DNA from: an uncultured Granulosicoccaceae bacterium
GTDB lineage: Bacteria; Pseudomonadota; Gammaproteobacteria; Granulosicoccales; Granulosicoccaceae
Direction: 5' to 3'
Assembly: GCA_937920585.1 (NCBI GenBank)
Contig: CAKZSB010000026.1
Coordinates: forward strand, 83,561 to 147,560
DNA: 64,000 nucleotides
Shown here: positions 17,272 to 26,216 of the stretch, piece by piece
Position numbering within the stretch: position 1 is the stretch's first letter
Layout: each line of letters opens with the position of its first letter
Notes under the pieces: generated by a model
Seen by the model: only the letters and a program-made list of their open reading frames with translations
The model's database searches: none
Told to the model about the DNA's origin: nothing
Translations under genes and position numbers: made by a program

Positions 17272-17904
17272 ATGACTGAAAGTGCCTACAAACCCGGCAC
17301 CCCTGCCACGATGCGCAATCGTTTCAGAGGCTTTCTGCCCGTGGTGGTTGATGTAGAAACAGGTGGATTTAATTCCACAACAGATGCGTTGCTTGAAATC
17401 GCGGCGATTGTCATCGAGATGAACGACGACGGCAGGTTGCAGCCGTCTTCTTGCATCAGCACTCATGTGGTCCCGTTTGAGGGCGCCAACCTGGATCCGA
17501 AATCCATGGAGGTCAACGGCATTGATCCATGGCATCCGTTGCGTGCTGCCCGGCAGGAACGGGATGCGCTGGGCTACATTTTTTCACCGATCCGCAAAGC
17601 GGTGAAAGACGCGGGTTGCACGCGCGCTGTACTGGTGGGCCACAACGCACACTTCGATCTGGGCTTTCTGAATGCCTGCGTCACGCGATCCGGTATTAAA
17701 CGCAACCCGTTCCATCCATTCAGTTGCCTGGATACCGTGACACTGGGCGGCCTTGCGCTGGGGCAAACGGTATTGTCCCGAGCCGTACAGGCAGCTGAGT
17801 TGGAGTGGAATCAGGCAGAGGCGCACTCGGCGGTCTACGATACGGAAAAAACCGCCGAGCTATTCTGCCATGTGGTCAACCGCTGGGAAGACCTGCAAAC
17901 CTAG
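17272..17904 (+). CDS. rnt: Ribonuclease T
   Basis: RNase T is a 3'-5' exoribonuclease of the DEDD family that trims tRNA and 5S/23S rRNA ends. The 210-residue protein shows all four acidic motifs: VDVETGG (Asp, Glu), [10 protein letters not shown] (Asp), and [15 protein letters not shown] with the catalytic His and Asp. [16 protein letters not shown] is the typical RNase T start of fold. The N-terminal extension of about 20 residues is slightly uncertain; ATG 17314 is an alternative. The gene is convergent with grxD, ending 9 bp away. Confidence 0.93.
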   Translation: MTESAYKPGTPATMRNRFRGFLPVVVDVETGGFNSTTDALLEIAAIVIEMNDDGRLQPSSCISTHVVPFEGANLDPKSMEVNGIDPWHPLRAARQERDALGYIFSPIRKAVKDAGCTRAVLVGHNAHFDLGFLNACVTRSGIKRNPFHPFSCLDTVTLGGLALGQTVLSRAVQAAELEWNQAEAHSAVYDTEKTAELFCHVVNRWEDLQT

Positions 17905-17913
17905 AGACAGTGT

Positions 17914-18231
17914 CTAGGCCGGTACTGCGGCTTGCACCATTCTCTTCAGATCACCTGATTCGTGCATTTCCATCACGATATCACAGCCACCAACCAGCTC
18001 ACCGTCGATGAACAGTTGCGGGAATGTAGGCCAGTCAGAATAGGCTGGCAAACGTTCACGCACTTCCGAATCCTGAATAACATTGACGTACGCAAACTCG
18101 CGCTCGCATTCTTTCAGAGCTGCAGACGTACGGCTCGAAAATCCACACATCGGCATCTGTGGCGTGCCTTTCATGAACAGAATCACCTTGTTATTCTCAA
18201 CGTGATCCTTGATTCTGTCTTCTACTTCCAT
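17914..18231 (-). CDS. grxD: Monothiol glutaredoxin Grx4
   Basis: The 105-residue protein contains the monothiol active site CGFS (in MPMCGFSSR, about residues 28-31), KGTPQMP just before it, the cis-Pro segment WPTFPQLFIDGELVGG and the GSH-binding GGCDI. Grx4 proteins bind a [2Fe-2S] cluster with glutathione and work with BolA-type partners; an IbaG/BolA-family gene is present elsewhere in the window (31517-31759). Confidence 0.95.
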   Translation of the reverse strand: MEVEDRIKDHVENNKVILFMKGTPQMPMCGFSSRTSAALKECEREFAYVNVIQDSEVRERLPAYSDWPTFPQLFIDGELVGGCDIVMEMHESGDLKRMVQAAVPA

Positions 18232-18455
18232 CTTGCTTTGCCTCTTGCTATGCCCAAAGGTCGCGTCGGCGCGGGATGCGCCAGACAGCAGCGGGTATGG
18301 TTACACATCTGACCGTCTTATAGTCTGGTGTTTAGCAGACGCGTTTCAAGAAAAATACTCATGGTACGCACGTCATGTAGCGATTGATTTACCGTGGGCA
18401 GTTTCTTACCCTAGATGATCGCCTCGTGCCCGCCCCGGAACCGTCAGGACTATCC

Positions 18456-19658
18456 ATGTCACCGCAGACCTCAAGCTCGTTAATCCCGTCCTATGCCAGA
18501 TTACCAGTATCGTTCGTACGGGGCGAAGGCGCGCGGCTTTGGGATGACGAGGGAAACGAATACCTGGACGCGTTGGGCGGCATTGCGGTTTGCGCTCTGG
18601 GACACGCCCACCCGGACATCACCCGGGCAATTTCAGATCAGGCCGCAACCCTGCTGCACACTTCTAATCTGTTCGGCATCGAACATCAGGAAAGACTGGC
18701 AAGCCGTCTGTGTGAGCTCAGCGGGATGGAAGCGGTGTTCTTTTGTAACAGCGGTGCGGAAGCCAACGAGGCCGCAATTAAGTTAACCCGGCTCTACGGC
18801 CACAGCCGGAATATCGACAATCCCAGGGTTATCACCTTCAACGACAGTTTCCACGGCCGCACCATGGGCACACTCAGCGCCACCGGCAATCCCAAAGTTC
18901 ACGCAGGTTTTGAACCGCTGGTCAGCGGCTTCGTGCACGTGCCTTACAACAACATCGACGCTGTCGCGGCGCTCGCCGAAGACCCTGAGATCGTCGCCGT
19001 GATGGTTGAGCCCATCCTCGGCGAAGGCGGCGTCGTAATCCCCGACGATGACTTCCTGCCCGCGCTGCGCGAGCTCTGCTATCAAAATGAATGGCTGCTG
19101 ATCGCGGATGAAATTCAAACCGGTGTTGGCAGAACCGGGCACTGGTACGCCAGCACAGGCATGGGCGTCATCCCGGATGTTATCACCAGCGCAAAAGCGC
19201 TGGGCAACGGCATTCCGATTGGCGCCTGCCTGACCAGAGGCGTCGCCGCAGGCCTGATTCAGCCAGGCCACCACGGCAGCACATTCGGTGGCAATCCATT
19301 CGCCACACGCGTCGGTCTGCAGGTGCTGGAAACATTGCAACGCGACGACCTGCCGCAACGCGCTAAAAGTGGCGGCGAACGCCTGCAGCTCAAACTCAAT
19401 CAGGCATTGCACAATCGCCCGGAAGTCGTGGAGATTCGCGGCCGCGGCATGATGATCGGTATCGAGCTCGACACTGACTGCTCAACTCTTGTGAAAGCTG
19501 GCCTGGAGCAACGTGTCATATTCAACGTTACGGCCGGCAACGTTCTCAGACTGCTACCACCCTACAATCTTCGCGACGACGAGATTGACGAAATTGCCAA
19601 TCGGGTGACTCGATCGATAGAGAGCGTGTGTCAGGCGACTGACGCAACACCCGCATGA
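18456..19658 (+). CDS. argD: Acetylornithine aminotransferase
   Basis: This class-III PLP aminotransferase (400 residues from ATG 18456) makes N-acetylornithine in arginine biosynthesis, often doubling as succinyldiaminopimelate aminotransferase. Signs are GGIAVCALGHAHP, FCNSGAEANEAAIKL, DEIQTGVGRTG and the Schiff-base Lys in TSAKALGNGIP. AGGA lies 6 nt upstream of the chosen ATG; an upstream TTG (18384) would add an unrelated 24 residues. Its stop overlaps the argF start, forming an argDF operon. Confidence 0.92.
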   Translation: MSPQTSSSLIPSYARLPVSFVRGEGARLWDDEGNEYLDALGGIAVCALGHAHPDITRAISDQAATLLHTSNLFGIEHQERLASRLCELSGMEAVFFCNSGAEANEAAIKLTRLYGHSRNIDNPRVITFNDSFHGRTMGTLSATGNPKVHAGFEPLVSGFVHVPYNNIDAVAALAEDPEIVAVMVEPILGEGGVVIPDDDFLPALRELCYQNEWLLIADEIQTGVGRTGHWYASTGMGVIPDVITSAKALGNGIPIGACLTRGVAAGLIQPGHHGSTFGGNPFATRVGLQVLETLQRDDLPQRAKSGGERLQLKLNQALHNRPEVVEIRGRGMMIGIELDTDCSTLVKAGLEQRVIFNVTAGNVLRLLPPYNLRDDEIDEIANRVTRSIESVCQATDATPA

Positions 19659-20557
19659 GTGTCCGCCACTTTCTCAGCGAATCCGACCTCACCGGTGACG
19701 AATTTCGTGCCGTAATCGAGGCCGCCATCGATATAAAAAAGCAATGGAAAAGCGGTAAAACCCGCGACACCCTGCGCAATCGCACACTGGCGATGATTTT
19801 CGAAAAAGCATCCACGCGGACACGCACCTCGTTCGAGGCAGGTATGGTCCAGCTCGGCGGCCATGCTATCAATCTCTCGCCCAATGACAGTCAGCTTAGC
19901 CGCGGAGAACCTATTACCGACACGTCGCGGGTTATGAGTGAGATGGTGGACGCAGTCATGCTACGCACTAACAGTCATGCGACACAGCAGGAATTTGCCA
20001 GCGTATCCAGGATACCGGTGATCAACGGGCTCTCGGACAGACTGCACCCCTGTCAGCTGCTGGCAGATATCCAGACATGCGTAGAACTTCGCGGCGATGT
20101 AAAAGGTGCCAGAATCGCGTGGATCGGCCCCGGTAACAACATGTGCAACTCCTTTATCAACACCGCACAGCTACTCGATTTCACGCTCGCCATCGCCTGC
20201 CCCGACGCGTTGCGACCGGACGAGAATCTCGCCGGGCAGCATGCCAGCCATGTCGAATTCTGTGACACTGCAGCAACGGCCTGCCAAAACGCGGATGTTG
20301 TTGTGACTGACGTCTGGGCCAGTATGGGGGAGGAGCAGGATGCGGCTCAGTATGCCGAACTGCTGCGCCCGTATCAGGTCAATCAGGCCCTGCTCAAGCA
20401 GGCTAGTAAAGACGCGATATTTCTGCACTGCCTGCCAGCGCATCGCGGCGAAGAGGTAACGGCAGAGGTCATCGACGGGCCTCAAAGTGCCGTTTGGCAG
20501 GAGGCGGGGAATCGCCTGCACGCACAAAAAGCACTACTGGAATTCCTGCTCCTGTAG
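19655..20557 (+). CDS. argF: Ornithine carbamoyltransferase
   Basis: ArgF makes citrulline from ornithine and carbamoyl phosphate. The 300-residue protein has the carbamoyl-phosphate loop STRTRTSFE (about 50-58), HPCQLLAD, the ornithine-binding SMGEE region and HCLPAHRGEEV near the C-terminus. ATG 19655 overlaps the argD stop by four bases (ATGA), so translation is coupled. No obvious terminator follows. Confidence 0.95.
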   Translation: MSVRHFLSESDLTGDEFRAVIEAAIDIKKQWKSGKTRDTLRNRTLAMIFEKASTRTRTSFEAGMVQLGGHAINLSPNDSQLSRGEPITDTSRVMSEMVDAVMLRTNSHATQQEFASVSRIPVINGLSDRLHPCQLLADIQTCVELRGDVKGARIAWIGPGNNMCNSFINTAQLLDFTLAIACPDALRPDENLAGQHASHVEFCDTAATACQNADVVVTDVWASMGEEQDAAQYAELLRPYQVNQALLKQASKDAIFLHCLPAHRGEEVTAEVIDGPQSAVWQEAGNRLHAQKALLEFLLL

Positions 20558-20701
20558 CAAGCTCATGCCAGGCCGAGCAAAACTAGCAAACCTGCATCAC
20601 GGAACTACGCAGTAGCACTTACCTGCCACCGCCTTGTGGAAAAAATCTTGCAAAAGGGTCAGGACATTCGTCCTGAGCAACCTTTGCAGCATCTTCCTAT
20701 C

Positions 20702-21454
20702 ATGAAACTTCCCTCTTTACGAAACGCGGTCCTGATGCATTTCGGCGTAAGTCTGGCGATCTTTCTGGTTTTGGTTTACCTGATGATACGTGTCTGGTAT
20801 CCGGGCGCTCTCTTCACGATGGACGGGGGCATACAGGGATTGTCGATACTCGCCCCGATCGATCTGGTGCTGGGGCCATTGCTGACACTGTTTTTCTATC
20901 GACCGACAAAAAAGAGTGTCAAATTTGATATGTGTTGTATTGCCCTGGTCCAGGTTCTGGCACTGGGTTACGGCATTCATGCGGTCTATCAACAACGCCC
21001 AGTCGCGCTGGTGTTCGCGCAAGAGCGCTTCGAAACGGTGTCTCACTCGGATTATCGTGCATCATCATCAGACCTTATCGAGCTCGGCGTTGAGCCGCTC
21101 GCCCTGGAACAGTTTGGCGACAATTCTCCACGTCTGGTATACGCCAGGAGCCACACGCCGGAAACCTATGGCGATTATCTTGCAGACCTGCTGAACGGCT
21201 TGCCCGAACTCAGGGAACGCAGCGATCGCTATTTGCCACTCGGCGATGGCAGAACCAACATAGAAAAGTACGCACTCGATCCGGAGTCGATTGACGATCA
21301 AGCGGTGATCGAAGTGCCGGCGGTCAGCCCTGCGGACGAAAAAGTTGTCAATGAGGCACGTTACGAACTCAGGGGACGCTACGGGATGGCACATCTGGTG
21401 CTGAATCAGGAGTCGTTCAAGTTACGTCGTATCGAATCCCTGAAACAGCCTTAA
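20702..21454 (+). CDS. TfpX/TfpZ-family type IV pilin accessory protein
   Basis: From ATG 20702 the protein is 250 residues, with three or four hydrophobic segments in the first 105 residues (about 10-32, 45-65, 78-97) followed by a soluble domain. The segment APIDLVLGPLLTLFFYRP and the following KFDMCCIALVQ are typical of TfpX/TfpZ proteins, inner-membrane factors needed for assembly of particular type IV pilins. No pilin gene is next to it, so its partner is elsewhere or it serves another role. An upstream in-frame ATG-less extension to 20636 is not used. Confidence 0.72.
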   Translation: MKLPSLRNAVLMHFGVSLAIFLVLVYLMIRVWYPGALFTMDGGIQGLSILAPIDLVLGPLLTLFFYRPTKKSVKFDMCCIALVQVLALGYGIHAVYQQRPVALVFAQERFETVSHSDYRASSSDLIELGVEPLALEQFGDNSPRLVYARSHTPETYGDYLADLLNGLPELRERSDRYLPLGDGRTNIEKYALDPESIDDQAVIEVPAVSPADEKVVNEARYELRGRYGMAHLVLNQESFKLRRIESLKQP

Positions 21455-21616
21455 GTTTCCAATTTATTACAGCTAGAAAAGCTCAAAACGGGTGACAGTA
21501 CTATAAATGTTAGTATCTAAAGCGGTTCCTTTGATACCCAAAAACCCGAACGCTGTCTGGACATCCAGAGCTGATTTCTATCCTACCCCCTACATGATCC
21601 AGAACTGGCGAACTGT

Positions 21617-23299
21617 ATGAACTACCTCTTTCTGATCGCCGCGGCGACCATGATCAGTCTGGCCGTCATACCCATCATGGTTCGGCTGGCGCCTTCTCTG
21701 GGCATGATGGACATCCCCGAAAGCCGCAAAGTACACACCAACCCGATCCCGCGAGTCGGTGGCTGGGGCATCATTATTGGCGCGCTCATTCCAGTAATGA
21801 CGCTAACCAATATCATGGAACCACTGGTGCTTTGTTATCTGGCCGGTTCACTGACCTTGCTGGTATTCGGTGCACTGGATGATCGCCGTGAAATGGGCCA
21901 CTACACGAAATTCATTGGCCAGTTCCTGGCGGTTCTGCCCATGGTTTACTGGGCTGACCTGTACGTTCTTGAGTTCCCGTTTATCTGGTTTGAACTACCC
22001 GAGTGGTTTCACCGCGCTTTCACCGTGGTCGCCATGATCGGTGTGATTAACGCTATCAACCACTCTGACGGGCTGGACGGGCTTGCCGGTGGAGAAGCAC
22101 TGATATCGCTCGGCGCACTGGCGCTGATCGCCTACTTCTCACCCGGCAGCGACCTCACCATTGTGCTGGCACTGGCGGCGATTGGCGGTCTGGTTGGATT
22201 TCTGCGCTACAACACGCACCCTGCCATGGTTTTCATGGGTGACGGCGGCAGCCAGTTTCTGGGTTTCACACTCGGCTTCCTCGCAATCCTGCTCACCCAG
22301 CATACCAACACCGAAGTCAGTAAAAGCGTGGTATTGCTGCTGCTGGGGCTGCCAATTGTCGACATCCTCGTGGTACTCAAAAAACGCTCAATGTCCGGCT
22401 CTAATATCTTCCAGGCAACGCGCAATCACGTGCACCACCGCCTGCTGGAGATCGGCCTTGCGCACAAAGAATCTGTCGTTGTCATTTATTCGCTGCACAC
22501 TTTTCTCGTCTGCTGCGGCATCTGGCTCCAACAGGGCAACGACTGGCTGATTGCCGGCCTCTACCTGGCCGTGTGTGGTTCAGCCTTTTTTCTGCTCAAC
22601 TGGGCAGAACGCAACAACTGGCGTCCCGGCAAGTCTGGTGTATTTTCAGCGTTTTCGAAAAGCCTGGATGCGGTTGAACAAAAGCAGTTGCTCATGAAAA
22701 GCTCGCGTCGATTCCTCGAGCTTGCGATACCCGGTTACCTCATCGCACTGGCAGTCTGGATCAACGATATCCCTCGTGATTTCGGCATCGTGGCGGTTGT
22801 ACTGGCCGTGCTGCTGGCGATTCAGAACTTCAACATCTATCCGTTCCGGGTCAACACTCGACGCGGCATCATCTACATCACCGTGGTCTTCGCGATATAC
22901 CTGTCGACCATCGATCGCGTCACCTGGCAAAACCCGTGGGCTGTCGGCCTGGAGATCGCATTCTATGCGTCGGTTTGTCTGGCCATTTTCCTGGCCATTA
23001 AATTCTCGCCCGGCAGACGCAAGGAAGAATTTAAAGTCACCTCTTTTGACTACCTGCTGTTATTCCTGATCGTGGGCTCATTGCTGTTCTCCCGCACCCC
23101 GTTGCAGTTCGGAACGTTCAACGTAAACGTGTTTGTGGTCGTGCTGGCAATTATCCTGTACGCATCGGAGCTGCTATTGGTAGAGCGCCGCGAACGACGT
23201 GATTTTCTGGGCTCGGCAGCACTGATCACGCTGATTCTAATTGCGCTGCGCGGACTGGATCTGATCCACCTGAACATCGGGCTGGATCCAACCCAGTAG
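21617..23299 (+). CDS. MraY/WecA-family undecaprenyl-phosphate sugar-1-phosphate transferase, long form
   Basis: The first 330 residues carry the family motifs: GALDDRREMGHYTKF, NAINHSDGLDGLAGG with the catalytic Asp pair, FMGDGGSQFLGF and the HVHHRL sugar-specificity loop typical of WecA-type GlcNAc-1-P transferases. They move a sugar phosphate to undecaprenyl phosphate at the inner membrane to start O-antigen, exopolysaccharide or related glycan. The 560-residue length exceeds the usual 340-370; the extra 200 residues hold about six more hydrophobic segments of unknown role. It is convergent with an ExeA-like ATPase gene. Confidence 0.87.
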   Translation: MNYLFLIAAATMISLAVIPIMVRLAPSLGMMDIPESRKVHTNPIPRVGGWGIIIGALIPVMTLTNIMEPLVLCYLAGSLTLLVFGALDDRREMGHYTKFIGQFLAVLPMVYWADLYVLEFPFIWFELPEWFHRAFTVVAMIGVINAINHSDGLDGLAGGEALISLGALALIAYFSPGSDLTIVLALAAIGGLVGFLRYNTHPAMVFMGDGGSQFLGFTLGFLAILLTQHTNTEVSKSVVLLLLGLPIVDILVVLKKRSMSGSNIFQATRNHVHHRLLEIGLAHKESVVVIYSLHTFLVCCGIWLQQGNDWLIAGLYLAVCGSAFFLLNWAERNNWRPGKSGVFSAFSKSLDAVEQKQLLMKSSRRFLELAIPGYLIALAVWINDIPRDFGIVAVVLAVLLAIQNFNIYPFRVNTRRGIIYITVVFAIYLSTIDRVTWQNPWAVGLEIAFYASVCLAIFLAIKFSPGRRKEEFKVTSFDYLLLFLIVGSLLFSRTPLQFGTFNVNVFVVVLAIILYASELLLVERRERRDFLGSAALITLILIALRGLDLIHLNIGLDPTQ

Positions 23300-23311
23300 C
23301 GCTGCGAACGT

Positions 23312-24130
23312 TTATACCGGCGACAGGCTCTGACGCTTGTCGTCGATAACATCGTGAGCCAGGTCACTATCGATATGCGTCAGTTGTTCGGCAAAGCCAA
23401 ACAACAGAGCAGTGTCGCAAAGTAAATTAACCAGCCTTGGAATGCCGCGGCTGGCCTCCCAAATGGTTTGCACCGCAGCATCACTGAAGATTTCATGTTC
23501 GACGCCTGCGACCATCAGGCGATGGCGAATATAGGCGTGCGCCTCTTCAAGATCCAGAGGTTCGATGTTGTGATCCACCGTAATTCTGTGCCGAAACGGC
23601 ACACAGGCCGGATCGCTCAGAGTTTCACGAAGACCCGCCTGCCCCACTAACACCAACTGCAACAGATCGGCTCGATCCGCGTTCAGATTGGACAACATCC
23701 GCAGATGCTCGAGCATCTCGACACTCAGATTGTGCGCCTCGTCGATAACCAGCACCGGCCGGTTACCTGCCGCCTGCTGTTCACCCAGGTAGTTACACAG
23801 TCGCTGGTACAGCAGCACGCGATTATCACCACTCGGATCCTGCTCGAAAGCCAGCAGCATCCATTGCAGCAGCTCGGAAAAATTCTCGGGCATTGTGTGC
23901 GACATCAAGCCGATCGTAAGACTACCCCTGTCGGACTTCATCAATCGGCGCACCAGGCTCGTTTTCCCGGAACCGATTTCACCGGTTATCACCGCAAAAC
24001 CCGACTGGCTCATAAACACGTATTCGAGCATCGATAACGCCGCCTGATGCCCCTTGCTCAGGAAGAGATAACGGGTATCGGGGCGCATCAGAAAGGGTTT
24101 TTCGGACAGACCGTAAAATGCTTCGTACAT
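23312..24130 (-). CDS. ExeA/XrtA-associated-type AAA ATPase
   Basis: The 272-residue protein starts MYEAFYGLSEKPF, the usual opening of ExeA-like ATPases, then has Walker A GEIGSGKT (about 50-57), Walker B VLVIDEAHNL and a C-terminal AAA+ lid with GIPRLVNLLCD. Such ATPases occur in type II secretion (ExeA with a peptidoglycan-binding extension) and in exosortase/exopolysaccharide loci without that extension. This one is the short form, and it lies next to a WecA-like transferase gene, favouring an exopolysaccharide link. It is alone on the minus strand. Confidence 0.8.
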   Translation of the reverse strand: MYEAFYGLSEKPFLMRPDTRYLFLSKGHQAALSMLEYVFMSQSGFAVITGEIGSGKTSLVRRLMKSDRGSLTIGLMSHTMPENFSELLQWMLLAFEQDPSGDNRVLLYQRLCNYLGEQQAAGNRPVLVIDEAHNLSVEMLEHLRMLSNLNADRADLLQLVLVGQAGLRETLSDPACVPFRHRITVDHNIEPLDLEEAHAYIRHRLMVAGVEHEIFSDAAVQTIWEASRGIPRLVNLLCDTALLFGFAEQLTHIDSDLAHDVIDDKRQSLSPV

Positions 24131-24308
24131 GATATCCAGAGACGGCTCGCGCCGCAGTTCAGTTGTTGGCCCCGACTACCCTGGCGCCGCAGCGAAGATG
24201 ATACCAACGATCAGGTGAAAACCGCAGCCAGATGAACGGCTTGCCACGCAGATTTCGCCTATACTGCGCCTCGCCCTGTTCAACCAGATAAAGTCGAAAA
24301 GACACGCT

Positions 24309-24917
24309 ATGACCGCCAGCAGCCACAACGATCACACCCTCACTGACCGCCTGATCGATTGCATCGAAAACGATATATTGCCACTTACAACTGCCGGGGT
24401 AGCCGCCGGAAACAAAATATTTGGCGCAGCACTGCTGTCTAAACACGACCTGACAACCGTACTGGCGGAAACCAACAACGAAACCGAAAATCCGCTTTGG
24501 CACGGCGAGATGCATTTACTCAAGCGCTACTACGAATTGCCGGCCAGCGGACGCCCGCAACCGACGGACATGATTTTTCTATCCACCCACGAACCCTGCA
24601 GCCTTTGCCTGTCGGCAATCACCTGGAGCGGATTCGACAACTTCTATTACCTTTTCAGCCACGAAGACTCGCGCGACGCCTTTGCAATCCCGCACGATCT
24701 GAAGATTCTAAAAGAGGTATTCGATGTCGATCCTGGCGAATACCGCCGCGACAACGCATTCTGGCGCTGCCATGCGCTGCGCGACCTGGTCGCCGGCCTG
24801 GATGAGAGTGACTCAGGCACCTGTAATAACCGGATTGACAGCATTGTCGAGCGCTACAATCAGCTGTCAAACGCCTATCAGGCCGACAAAGGGCAGAATG
24901 ACATCCCGCTGAACTAG
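24309..24917 (+). CDS. Cytidine/deoxycytidylate-deaminase-fold enzyme
   Basis: The 202-residue protein has the zinc-deaminase signature: HGE at 65-67 (His ligand, catalytic Glu) and PCSLC at 96-100 (two Cys ligands). The core fits a nucleoside or base deaminase rather than TadA, which would read HAE. Following segments (FYYLFSHEDSRDAF) have no family-specific pattern I recognise, so the substrate is open. It is divergent from the ExeA-like gene. Confidence 0.75.
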   Translation: MTASSHNDHTLTDRLIDCIENDILPLTTAGVAAGNKIFGAALLSKHDLTTVLAETNNETENPLWHGEMHLLKRYYELPASGRPQPTDMIFLSTHEPCSLCLSAITWSGFDNFYYLFSHEDSRDAFAIPHDLKILKEVFDVDPGEYRRDNAFWRCHALRDLVAGLDESDSGTCNNRIDSIVERYNQLSNAYQADKGQNDIPLN

Positions 24918-24976
24918 GGGTAGGCTATCGGTCGGGTCCACTTCTTTTGCCGCAAATGATCACGATTGGCCATCGC

Positions 24977-25390
24977 ATGCTCAAATCTGCGCTGCTTGCA
25001 GCGCTCTTCGCCACAGCGCTGATGCTGCCGACAGTGTATGCCGACCCGGCAGACCCAGCCATCGGCGTTTGGCAAACCGAACGCGCAGATAGCGGCGGTT
25101 TTCTCCACGTGAATATCACCTCGTGCGACGACAGACTCTGCGGCACTATCCTGCGTGCATTCGACAAAAATAACGAACCGGTTGCCGATTATGAACACCT
25201 GGGCAAACCGATGATCATGAAAATGCGCATTATTGGTGCAGGTCGCTACGCCAAGGGCAAAATCTGGGCGCCAGACAACGACAAGACTTACAGATCGAAA
25301 ATGCAACTAGATGGCTCAAACCTGATCGTCAATGGTTGCATCGCCTTCATTTGTCGTTCGCAAACCTGGATAGCAGTCCCCGCTACTTGA
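24977..25390 (+). CDS. DUF2147 family secreted protein
   Basis: From ATG 24977 the 137-residue product has a signal peptide (MLKSALLAALFATALML, cleavage near TVYA-DP). The mature part shows the DUF2147 pattern: GVWQTERADSGGFLHVNI, a CDDRLCGTI pair of Cys, GKPMI and the late NGCIAFICRSQTW with two more Cys. DUF2147 is a small periplasmic beta-barrel-like fold whose function is unknown. ATGs/TTG at 24947 and 24956 are possible longer starts. Confidence 0.78.
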   Translation: MLKSALLAALFATALMLPTVYADPADPAIGVWQTERADSGGFLHVNITSCDDRLCGTILRAFDKNNEPVADYEHLGKPMIMKMRIIGAGRYAKGKIWAPDNDKTYRSKMQLDGSNLIVNGCIAFICRSQTWIAVPAT

Positions 25391-25422
25391 AATCTTCAGC
25401 CACACCCATCACGAGAAAAGCC

Positions 25423-25944
25423 ATGAAACCACTCGCTATTCTGTCAATTTTACTGGCATCACTGGTCGCACCTTTCGCCTACGCCGATCAATGTCAGTTG
25501 CCGTCATTTATCGAAGAGGGAAGGAACTACGAATTTCAAATAGCGGACAGCATTCAAGCTGTCCAGGTGATCGAGATCGACGCACAAAGCTGCTGGGTAA
25601 GAATAAGCGACCGCGACTGGATCAATCTGGCCCACACCACTGCCATCAAAGACACCACAGTCGACAAGCTGCTGCAGTCCAACTCGCCTGTGGGACGCTG
25701 GTCTTGCAAGTTTGCAGCAACTGGAAAATCGCTCGGTAACTTCACCTATGGCGCCAATGGCGAACTACTGATCTCGGGCGAAGGCTCCAACCGCCGGGGC
25801 ACCTGGGCGATAAGCGAAAACAATACATTGTCCTGGCGGTACGAGGGCGGTGGCGGTGAAGATCTGGATTACTGGGAAGTATCAAACGGCGTAATGAACA
25901 TCACCGAAGGCGCCGACAAACTGACCTGCAACAGAATTCAGTAG
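25423..25944 (+). CDS. Secreted protein of unknown function
   Basis: From ATG 25423 the protein is 173 residues, with a clear signal peptide (MKPLAILSILLASLVAPFAYA, then DQCQLPSF). The mature part has four Cys (near the new N-terminus, the middle and the C-terminus), suggesting disulfides, and a glycine-rich SWRYEGGGGEDLDYW segment resembling a small beta-sheet lipocalin-like domain. No family was recognised. It follows the DUF2147 gene by 32 bp and is probably co-transcribed. Confidence 0.65.
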   Translation: MKPLAILSILLASLVAPFAYADQCQLPSFIEEGRNYEFQIADSIQAVQVIEIDAQSCWVRISDRDWINLAHTTAIKDTTVDKLLQSNSPVGRWSCKFAATGKSLGNFTYGANGELLISGEGSNRRGTWAISENNTLSWRYEGGGGEDLDYWEVSNGVMNITEGADKLTCNRIQ

Positions 25945-25958
25945 CGGCGATCGACTGC

Positions 25959-25986
25959 GGCGACTCTGGCAGTTTGCCGGGTCGCC
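25959..25986 (+). terminator. Possible hairpin after the secreted-protein gene
   Basis: GGCGAC and GTCGCC pair around an inner GGCA/TGCC stem, 15 bp after the 25944 stop, followed by AAAA rather than a T-run. It could end the DUF2147 transcript but is not a classic intrinsic terminator. Confidence 0.3.
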
Positions 25987-26079
25987 AAAAGCGGCTTTCG
26001 CAAAGCGTGCCCGGGCATGTTGCGCGCGGCCATGCTGGTGGCGCTACGGTATCGGGGGGATTAGAGCGGGAAAACTAAA

Positions 26080-26155
26080 TGGAGCTGGCGATAGGATTCG
26101 AACCTACGACCGGCTGATTACAAATCAGCTGCTCTACCAACTGAGCTACGCCAGC
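26080..26155 (-). tRNA. tRNA-Thr (anticodon TGT)
   Basis: The 76-nt minus-strand sequence folds as a full cloverleaf: acceptor GCTGGCG/CGCCAGC, D-arm GCTC...GAGC, anticodon stem GCTGA/TCAGC with loop TTTGTAA (TGT anticodon, Thr), T-arm GTAGG/CCTAT with TTCGAAT, and an encoded CCA end. It lies just downstream of birA on the same strand. Confidence 0.97.
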
Positions 26156-26167
26156 ACCAAGATGGGA

Positions 26168-26196
26168 AGTGTAGTCGACATGATCGATGACATCAA
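26168..26196 (-). promoter_or_regulatory. Sigma-70-type promoter of tRNA-Thr
   Basis: On the minus strand TTGATG (-35) and TACACT (-10) are separated by exactly 17 bp, and the -10 ends 12 bp before the mature tRNA 5' end. Spacing and position fit a dedicated tRNA promoter. Confidence 0.6.
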
Positions 26197-26216
26197 ACAA
26201 ATTAAGACTACTTTTT

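Noticed and set aside
20659..20676. Perfect 7-bp palindrome TCAGGAC/GTCCTGA before the TfpX-like gene
   Set aside because: Short, within the 5' leader, and not supported by repeats or known operator pattern; chance is likely.
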